A DNA stretch of 12,048 nt from an uncultured Bifidobacterium sp. (GTDB lineage Bacteria; Actinomycetota; Actinomycetes; Actinomycetales; Bifidobacteriaceae). A program made the position numbers and the translations under genes. The notes beneath the pieces were generated by a model. The model was not told where the DNA came from. It saw only the letters and a program-made list of their open reading frames with translations, and did no database searches. The stretch is taken from contig CALEGL010000283.1 of the NCBI GenBank assembly GCA_937876495.1, forward strand, positions 1 through 12,048. The letters are read 5' to 3'. Shown piece by piece: positions 7,169 through 12,048 of this stretch (its first letter is position 1; every line of letters starts with the position of its first letter).

Positions 7169-7729
7169 CTACCGCGGCCAGCCCTTGGGCGTATGCGCCA
7201 GCGACCATGCGCCCAGGCGATGGGCGAAGCTGCGATCCCATCGCGCCTCCAGCTCCTCGGGGGTGAGACGCCGGTCGGAGGAGCGCAGCCTGTTCATGGC
7301 GTTCGTGCGGGTGTCGTCGAGCAGCCATTTGCGGATGACGAAGTTCCACACGGCCACCACCACGGCGGCGACGAGCTTGCCGATGTTGGTGCGGATCCAG
7401 TACTGCGCGTGCTGGGTGACCATGGCGTCGTGGTTCATGCCGTAGGTGCTGATCCAGATGATGGCGTCGTTGATGAACAGCCCGACGGCCGCCGAGAGGA
7501 AGAAGATGAGCATCTCCATCCATCGCGCCATGTCGTCGCGATGGGTGAAGACGAACCGCATGCTCGCCACGTAGTTGAACGCCAGCGAGACGAGGAAGGA
7601 GATCGACCCCGCCAGGACGTTGTGCATATGGAAGACGCCCACGAGGAGGTTGAGGATGCCCATGTCGATGACGAAGGCGACGAGCCCGACGACGCCGAAC
7701 TTCATGAGCTGCGCAATCAGTGTTCTCAC
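7169..7729 (-). CDS. GtrA-like small membrane protein
   Basis: Member of the GtrA/DPMS family, 186 residues. These proteins are linked to cell-surface polysaccharide synthesis and are proposed to help move lipid-linked sugars across the membrane. Four membrane segments fit residues 9-31, 36-58, 73-95 and 116-137. The family hallmark between the second and third segments reads FNYVASMRFVFTH (residues 51-63), and the fourth ends in WNFVIRKWLL. The N-terminus LIAQLMKFGVVGLVAF is typical. The start is taken as GTG at 7727-7729, the only in-frame initiation codon giving the usual short N-terminus before the first segment. It has no visible Shine-Dalgarno, so ATG at 7703-7705 remains possible. A basic cytoplasmic tail of about 48 residues follows the last segment and is longer than in minimal family members. 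No glycosyltransferase gene is next to it. Confidence 0.87.
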   Translation of the reverse strand: MRTLIAQLMKFGVVGLVAFVIDMGILNLLVGVFHMHNVLAGSISFLVSLAFNYVASMRFVFTHRDDMARWMEMLIFFLSAAVGLFINDAIIWISTYGMNHDAMVTQHAQYWIRTNIGKLVAAVVVAVWNFVIRKWLLDDTRTNAMNRLRSSDRRLTPEELEARWDRSFAHRLGAWSLAHTPKGWPR

Positions 7730-7822
7730 GGGCGACCATTGAACACGGCGACGCTGACAGTCGTCCGAAAGCCCGCCGAATCCTTCCCGAATCCGCGCAT
7801 GGGGCGGATGGACACCTACGAT

Positions 7823-7855
7823 GGATTCAGGCCGCGAATGCGGCCCGACGAATCC
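7823..7855 (+). promoter_or_regulatory. Two-step hairpin in front of the tautomerase RBS
   Basis: GGATTC (7823-7828) pairs with GAATCC (7850-7855), and inside it GGCCGC (7830-7835) pairs with GCGGCC (7840-7845) around a GAAT loop. The stem ends two bases before the AAGGAG ribosome binding site (7857-7862). A TACGAT sequence at 7817-7822 could be a -10 box, in which case the hairpin lies at the 5' end of the message. It may protect the transcript or be a protein-binding palindrome. Confidence 0.42.
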
Positions 7856-7867
7856 TAAGGAGAGCAC

Positions 7868-8215
7868 ATGCCCGTCATCCACACCCATGTCTCCGTGCAC
7901 ACCACCCCCGAGCAGCGCGAGGCTCTGAAGAAGGCCTACGGAAAGGCCATCACCGCCGTGCCCGGCAAGTCCGAAGGCTGGCTGATGTGCCCCTTCGAGG
8001 ACGACATGCCCATCTACTTCGCCGGCAGCGACGACGAACCCGCCGCCTACGTGGAGGTCAACGTCTTCGGCCGGTCCGTGCCGTCGAGCTCGTGGGAGAA
8101 GCTCACGGAGGCCATCATGGACGCTCTGTCGGAGCAGCTGTCGATTCCGAAGAACCGCACGTACATCCGCTACACGGCCACCACCGACTGGGGATGGAAC
8201 GGCTCGAACTTCTAG
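7868..8215 (+). CDS. Tautomerase of the MIF family
   Basis: Small trimeric-fold enzyme related to macrophage migration inhibitory factor and phenylpyruvate/dopachrome tautomerases, 115 residues. Pro2 directly follows the initiator Met, as required for the catalytic N-terminal proline. A lysine at residue 34 lies where MIF has Lys32. The block MPIYFAGSDDEPAAYVEV (47-64) matches the MIF segment around the FGGSSEP loop. The end TTDWGWNGSNF (105-115) matches the family signature around WGWNGSTF. There is no CXXC oxidoreductase motif; single cysteine at residue 41. The start is fixed by Pro2 and a strong AAGGAG five bases upstream. It is transcribed alone, between a hairpin leader and a strong terminator-like hairpin. 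The natural substrate is unknown. Confidence 0.93.
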   Translation: MPVIHTHVSVHTTPEQREALKKAYGKAITAVPGKSEGWLMCPFEDDMPIYFAGSDDEPAAYVEVNVFGRSVPSSSWEKLTEAIMDALSEQLSIPKNRTYIRYTATTDWGWNGSNF

Positions 8216-8233
8216 CTTCTAGGACGCGAGACG

Positions 8234-8281
8234 ATGCGGAACCGTCCGCCGGACGATGGGGTCCGGCGGACGGTTCCGCAT
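8234..8281. terminator. Perfect 21-bp hairpin terminator between tautomerase and fhs
   Basis: Bases 8234-8254 and 8261-8281 are exact reverse complements with a six-base GATGGG loop. The stem is very GC-rich and begins 18 bases after the tautomerase stop. No U-tract follows on either strand. GC-rich U-less hairpins of this kind are known at actinobacterial gene ends. Being symmetric, it could serve the convergent fhs transcript too. Confidence 0.8.
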
Positions 8282-8386
8282 ACGTAGGACGGGAATGGCT
8301 TCAAGCGACGACCCATGGAATCCGTCCACGACCCGACCGATCATCCACGGCCTCCGACGTCGGAAACCCCGATGACCGGGCCGGGC

Positions 8387-8401
8387 GTCGGACAATCCGA
8401 C
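8387..8401 (-). terminator. Short hairpin after fhs
   Basis: GTCGGA-CAA-TCCGAC is a perfect six-bp stem with a three-base loop, six bases past the fhs stop on the minus strand. It is much weaker than the nearby 21-bp hairpin and lacks a U-tract, so the assignment is tentative. The rest of 8282-8386 shows nothing clear apart from a CCGACGTCGG palindrome near 8354-8363. Confidence 0.3.
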
Positions 8402-8407
8402 CGACGG

Positions 8408-9928
8408 TCAGACGATCTTCGGCATCGGCGTGGTCAGGGACGTCGTGAGGTTGACGTGCACGAGGCCGGCGCCGGCGTGGATCTCCACCTTCTTGAGGGT
8501 CACGGAGCGCCTGTCCTCCGGAGCGTGGTCGTCGTCCGTCATCGTCGCCGGGGACTTGACCGCCACCAGCGCGAGGTCGTTGATATCCAGTCCGGCGGCG
8601 GCCGCCAGGTCGGAGGCCGACTGCAGCGACTGGGCGAAGCCCTCGCGCGGCACGACCCGTTCGGCCGGGACCCCATAGGCGCTGCGCGCCACCCAGCGCA
8701 CGTCGTCAAGCAGCGGCATGCCCTTGTGGCTCTCCGGATGATGGTCGGCCCCCTTCGAAGCCGTCAGCACCTCGACGAAGGCGTCCAGCTGCGGGACCAG
8801 CGCCTCGCCGCCGTCGCGGAACAGATTGCCGACGACCGGCTCGCGGAAGCCGAGCTCGCGGGCCGTGGCCTTCAGCGAGTCGACCTCGTCGTCCTCGCCG
8901 CTCCACAGGTTGATGAGGGGGAAGGTGGGGATGTCCAGGCCCTCGAGCCTGTTGACGTGGAAGGGATAGCGCCAGCGCAGGGTGGGGTCGTCGCGCCAGG
9001 TGGTGGCGCGGGTGACGACCACGGCGGCCGACGGCCACTGGGCGCCGTATTCGCGGCAGGCGATGTCCAGCCACTTCTGGGCTCCGGCGTCGGTGCCGTA
9101 GCCGGCCTCGACGACGACCACGTCATGCAGGGCGCAGGCGGTCTCCACGGAGACGAGCGAGGGGATGCCAATGGACACGTTGGCGAAGGGACCGCCGTGC
9201 ACGTACACGGGCGAGCCGCCCTTCGTCTCGGTCAGAGCGGGCTTGACCGCGTCGGTGAGGATGTTGGTGACGCGCCACAGATCGATGAACTCGCCGAAGG
9301 CGACGGGCCTGCCGTTCTTCGTCCCGGCGATCATCGCTGCCACCCGACGGCCGATCTCCTCCATGGACCTCGACAGGATGACGATCTGCATGAGCTCGCA
9401 GGTGGGCGTGAGCACGACGCGTTCGGGGATGTTCCCCTTGCCGCGGTCGACGGCGATCTGACGCAGCGAGCGCGACGGGACCTCGCAGACGCGGGGCACG
9501 AGCACCGTGTCTAGCAGCCCCTCGTCGATGCCCTTCTCGGCGAAGGAGACCAGCAGGTTCTGCGCCGCGGAGATGGCGGCCATCTCCCCGCACAGACCCC
9601 AGTCGACGAGCTCCGGATGGGTGAGCGAAGCCACGCCGCCGCCCGAGGCTCCGCCCTTGGACCCGGCGGCCGTGATGCCCATGCTCGGCTGGCGCAGCAC
9701 CGCGGCGGCGTCGATGCCGCGCGCGCGCAGCGCGTCGATGAGGGCAATGGTGGTGGTGGTCTTCCCCTCGCCGCGGGAGGCCTTGAGCGGGGTGTCGGCG
9801 GTGACCAGCACCACCTTGCCGTGCTTGCGCGGGGCGTCCGGATTGGTCCGGAGGTAATCGAGATAGCCGAAAGCGTCGATCTTGCGGACCTTGCCGTAGT
9901 CAGCGGTGAACCGGTCGATAAGAGTCAT
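8408..9928 (-). CDS. fhs: Formate-tetrahydrofolate ligase, compact bifidobacterial form
   Basis: Makes 10-formyl-tetrahydrofolate from formate, ATP and tetrahydrofolate in the cytosol, supplying one-carbon units for purine synthesis. The protein has 506 residues against about 555-560 in most bacteria. The P-loop reads SRGEGKTTTT (residues 51-60), after TPLKA in place of the usual TPTPA, so the loop carries extra residues. The substrate region LRQPSMG...GSKGGASGGG corresponds to the usual [20 protein letters not shown]. The usual LHFTGD block is replaced by VDWGLCGEM, and the canonical C-terminus with TMPGLP is replaced by TSLTTPMPKIV. From memory this shorter form is the normal one in bifidobacteria, so I read it as a lineage variant and not a damaged gene. 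The ATG at 9926-9928 has AAGGAG close upstream. In bifidobacteria formate comes from pyruvate formate-lyase. Confidence 0.95.
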   Translation of the reverse strand: MTLIDRFTADYGKVRKIDAFGYLDYLRTNPDAPRKHGKVVLVTADTPLKASRGEGKTTTTIALIDALRARGIDAAAVLRQPSMGITAAGSKGGASGGGVASLTHPELVDWGLCGEMAAISAAQNLLVSFAEKGIDEGLLDTVLVPRVCEVPSRSLRQIAVDRGKGNIPERVVLTPTCELMQIVILSRSMEEIGRRVAAMIAGTKNGRPVAFGEFIDLWRVTNILTDAVKPALTETKGGSPVYVHGGPFANVSIGIPSLVSVETACALHDVVVVEAGYGTDAGAQKWLDIACREYGAQWPSAAVVVTRATTWRDDPTLRWRYPFHVNRLEGLDIPTFPLINLWSGEDDEVDSLKATARELGFREPVVGNLFRDGGEALVPQLDAFVEVLTASKGADHHPESHKGMPLLDDVRWVARSAYGVPAERVVPREGFAQSLQSASDLAAAAGLDINDLALVAVKSPATMTDDDHAPEDRRSVTLKKVEIHAGAGLVHVNLTTSLTTPMPKIV

Positions 9929-10005
9929 GGTCTCCTTGCCTTCATGGGTGACGTGCCTGCCGGCCGCACCCGGACCGGGCCTGGCCGCGGCCGCCGAACA
10001 GTCCC

Positions 10006-10011
10006 ATACTA
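10006..10011 (-). promoter_or_regulatory. Possible -10 box for fhs
   Basis: TAGTAT on the minus strand lies 77 bases upstream of the fhs ATG and is the only AT-rich hexamer in this GC-rich gap. No clear -35 is visible. Confidence 0.28.
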
Positions 10012-10080
10012 GGCGGGGGCATGGCCGCCCAGGTCGTCCACGGACGCCGGCCGGAGCCCACGAACGTCACAGGGTGCGCA

Positions 10081-10116
10081 CGGATGCCCCCATGCCGCCG
10101 GTAACGGCGCAATCCG
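10081..10116 (-). terminator. Two-step hairpin downstream of pepD
   Basis: CGCCG-GTAA-CGGCG (10096-10109) forms an inner five-bp stem, and CGGAT (10081-10085) pairs with ATCCG (10112-10116) outside it, with unpaired bases mostly on one side. It lies about 40 bases past the pepD stop on the minus strand and has no U-tract. Confidence 0.3.
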
Positions 10117-10154
10117 GATATGCCGCCGAGGACGGAACGACCCGGACGCGTCGT

Positions 10155-11759
10155 CTAACGGTCGGAGCGGTTGAAGCCGTTTCGCATGTCCATGCTGACC
10201 GTGTAGAGCACGTCGTTGAGCAGGGCGTCGGTGTTCTCGCGCAGCTGGTCGGCCATCGTCTGATTGGCTGAGCGGAGCACCTCGCGCACCCCGGCGTCCC
10301 TGGTGGCGGCGACGACATCCTCGGGGGCGAGCGGATCGACGTCCTCGTCCTCGTCGTCCTTCCGCGCGCGATCGGCCGCCTCGTATTCCTCGGTGCCTCC
10401 CAGACGCGCGACCTGGTCGTCGGTGGCCGCGAGAAGACGGTGGCTGAGCCCGCCCATCAGCTCCTGATAGCGTTCCACGGCGTTGGCGGTGTCGGCGAAA
10501 TGCGCGTCGCACAGCGCCGCGATGACCCGGTTCTCCCAGTACAGGCTTTCGGTGGTCACGCGCGTGGTGGTGGCCGCCAGATACTCCGGCGTGGAGTCGA
10601 CGTTCGCGTAGAACGCGACGAGAGCGTTGAACGGATTCGATCCGAAAGCCATCCACTGCACGGTCCTGCAGGACTGAGGACGATACGGGCGGATCTGGAT
10701 GACGGCGAGCTCGCTCTGCCGGTTGATGCCGATGGGCCGCAGCATGCGTCTGGTCGCGTCGGTGCCGAGACGGCCGTAGGGGTCGTAGGGCGTGCCCTGG
10801 TAGTGGGAGCTCAGCACGTACTTGACGTCCTCGATGGTGATCTTGCGCTCGGGCTGACGCGCCCACGGGATGTCGTCGCTGGACGGGCGATGGTCGGCCT
10901 CCTCGCCGTCCCACATCTCGTCATAGGGGTTGAGGAAGCGCTGCATGAACCAGGCCCGGGGCGTGTTGTACACGTGGTCGGAGTCGGAATGCGATCCGAA
11001 GGCGTCACGCGGATCGAAGGGGGTGGTGGATTCGACGGCGAGGTCGAGATGGTGGTCGGCGATGAAACCGGCGAGGTCCGCGGAGCACATATGCTGCTCC
11101 TGCTCGCCGAGCGCGTCGTCGAGGTCGAACTCGTCGATGCCCAGCTGGTTGGGCATGGTGACGTAGGACTCATCGGGCACGCGCCGGGCGATCCAGTGAT
11201 GGCCGCCCACGGTCTCCATCCACCAGATCTCATGGACGTCGCTGAAGGCCACGCCGTTCATCTCGTAGGTGCCGTAGCGCTCGAGCAGGGACCCCAGTCG
11301 CCGCACGCCCTCGCGCGCGGTGCGCACGTAGGGAAGGACGATGGTGAGGAAGTCCTCCTCGCCGATGCCGCCGGGCACGCCGGGCTCGTATCCGTCCTCG
11401 CCCTCCACGCCGTGCGCCGGCACGCGCTCCACCAGGGGGTCTGCGCCGAGCACGCGCTCGTTGGTGGTCAAGGTCTCGGTCGCGCTCATGGCGACATTCG
11501 CCTCGTTGACCCCGGCCTCGCCCCAGACGCCTTCGGAGGGGTCGGCGTTGGGGGCGGCCGTGTACTGCAGAGGGTCATCGGGCAGGTCGATGGTCAGCCC
11601 GGAGATCATGCTGTGGTAGCGCCGAGGCTGGTCCTGCGGACGGATCACGACGAAGCGCTTGGGATTGAACTCCCCGTTCGCCGAGTCCTCGTTCCTCGCG
11701 ATGATCGTCGATCCGTCATAGCTGGCCTTGCGCCCGACGAGAATGGTGGTGCAACCCAT
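10155..11759 (-). CDS. pepD: C69-family dipeptidase
   Basis: Hydrolyses dipeptides in the cytosol as part of peptide recycling, 534 residues, a normal length for the family. It is an N-terminal-nucleophile hydrolase. The start MGCTTILVGRKASYDGSTI places the nucleophile Cys3, and the adjacent IIARNEDS (19-26) is a family hallmark. Other typical stretches are NEANVAMSATET, the VRRLGSLLERYGTYEMNG segment, EIWWMETVGGHHWIARRVPD and MRPIGINRQSELAVIQIRP. The ATG at 11757-11759 is chosen because the nucleophile must lie at the extreme N-terminus; a purine-rich GGAAGGAAG is upstream, though about nine bases away. The frame continues upstream to 11966 without family similarity. Near the C-terminus is an acidic insert, RKDDEDEDVDPLAPED. 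In relatives the residues before Cys are removed to expose it; Gly2 here is usually Ala. Confidence 0.95.
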   Translation of the reverse strand: MGCTTILVGRKASYDGSTIIARNEDSANGEFNPKRFVVIRPQDQPRRYHSMISGLTIDLPDDPLQYTAAPNADPSEGVWGEAGVNEANVAMSATETLTTNERVLGADPLVERVPAHGVEGEDGYEPGVPGGIGEEDFLTIVLPYVRTAREGVRRLGSLLERYGTYEMNGVAFSDVHEIWWMETVGGHHWIARRVPDESYVTMPNQLGIDEFDLDDALGEQEQHMCSADLAGFIADHHLDLAVESTTPFDPRDAFGSHSDSDHVYNTPRAWFMQRFLNPYDEMWDGEEADHRPSSDDIPWARQPERKITIEDVKYVLSSHYQGTPYDPYGRLGTDATRRMLRPIGINRQSELAVIQIRPYRPQSCRTVQWMAFGSNPFNALVAFYANVDSTPEYLAATTTRVTTESLYWENRVIAALCDAHFADTANAVERYQELMGGLSHRLLAATDDQVARLGGTEEYEAADRARKDDEDEDVDPLAPEDVVAATRDAGVREVLRSANQTMADQLRENTDALLNDVLYTVSMDMRNGFNRSDR

Positions 11760-11777
11760 ATCGCACTGCTTCCTTCC

Positions 11778-11791
11778 GGGGCCGAAGCCCC
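11778..11791 (-). promoter_or_regulatory. UUCG-tetraloop hairpin just upstream of the pepD RBS
   Basis: On the minus strand GGGGC-TTCG-GCCCC forms a five-bp GC stem capped by the very stable UUCG tetraloop. It abuts the GGAAGGAAG ribosome binding region of pepD. It may stabilise the 5' end of the message or set ribosome access. Confidence 0.42.
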
Positions 11792-12003
11792 ATTCCTGTG
11801 ATGTCTCCCGGCGACTGGCCGTGCGCCGGCGACCCCGGCGGCCCGGCCATGGAACCCGGAGAGGAGAATGCCGCCCGCGTGGACACAGCGCCGCGCCCAC
11901 GTCATGCGGTCCATGGTATCCCGCGGCCTGCGGCCTGCGATCCGCCGGACCCGAATGATCGGCCATCCGCCCGGCGCCGGCCGGACACCGGATCCGAACC
12001 GGC
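11792..12003. other. Upstream region of pepD, no gene seen
   Basis: No protein-like frame is visible on either strand. On the minus strand GATACCAT near 11914-11921 might hold a weak -10 (TACCAT). A short direct repeat of CGGCCTG is present near 11924-11937. Inverted GC-rich pieces around GCCGGCCGGACACCGG near 11977 could be a terminator of a gene to the right. Confidence 0.25.
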
Positions 12004-12048
12004 TCAGACCCGACCGGTGACGGCCAGACCGCCCTGGTCCACCGGCCC
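12004..12048 (-). CDS. Possible 3' end of an unidentified gene entering from the right
   Basis: From the window edge a minus-strand frame reads GPVDQGGLAVTGRV and then TGA at 12004-12006. The composition is protein-like, and GC-rich inverted repeats follow its stop. Fourteen codons are too few to identify a product or to rule out chance, and another minus frame here is also open to the edge. Confidence 0.22.
   Translation of the reverse strand, partial: GPVDQGGLAVTGRV

Noticed and set aside
8282..8407. Possible small gene between the 21-bp hairpin and fhs
   Set aside because: No frame with a ribosome site or protein-like content was seen; only short palindromes are present.
10440..11801. 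453-codon plus-strand frame antisense to pepD
   Set aside because: The minus strand carries a full-length C69 dipeptidase; the antisense frame has repetitive V/G/H/E composition typical of a shadow.

Overview
The window is GC-rich, densely coding DNA of high-GC Gram-positive (actinobacterial) type. The protein repertoire points to a Bifidobacterium or close relative: a compact formate-tetrahydrofolate ligase whose motifs differ from the usual 555-560-residue form, a C69 dipeptidase starting MGCTTILVG, an MIF-type tautomerase and a small GtrA protein. The species assignment is inference from family recall, not from any marker gene. I see no insertion sequence, phage gene, CRISPR array, tRNA or rRNA.

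Layout. Positions 1-1347 (-) hold all but the C-terminus of glutamyl-tRNA synthetase (gltX). A 328-base gap (1348-1675) follows, with a possible leaderless gltX promoter on one strand and, on the other, a TATACT promoter box and a structured leader. That leader precedes a two-gene operon (+): a ThiY/NMT1-type lipoprotein substrate-binding protein (1676-2746) overlapping an ABC permease (2730-3554). No ATPase is present. Hairpins at 3585-3646 separate it from two minus-strand genes: an unrecognised helical protein (3654-4520) and a histidine (phosphoglycerate-mutase-type) phosphatase (4704-5363). An MFS transporter (5523-6869, +) diverges from the phosphatase. A 299-base noncoding stretch with short inverted and phased repeats (6870-7168) leads to gtrA (7169-7729, -). 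A divergent MIF-family tautomerase (7868-8215, +) ends at a perfect 21-bp hairpin (8234-8281). Then come fhs (8408-9928, -) and pepD (10155-11759, -), and the last 289 bases are mostly 5' region of pepD.

How the genes fit together. Most are separate housekeeping or transport units and not one pathway. The only clear operon is the substrate-binding protein plus permease, probably importing a thiamine-pyrimidine-like or other small heterocyclic compound. Fhs would feed formate into one-carbon folate metabolism, and PepD recycles dipeptides.

Most interesting signal. The leader of the ABC operon can fold into two mutually exclusive helices. One masks the ribosome binding site and the other frees it. 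This is the architecture of a riboswitch or other translational switch, but the sequence lacks the TPP-riboswitch core motifs I would expect for this transporter type.
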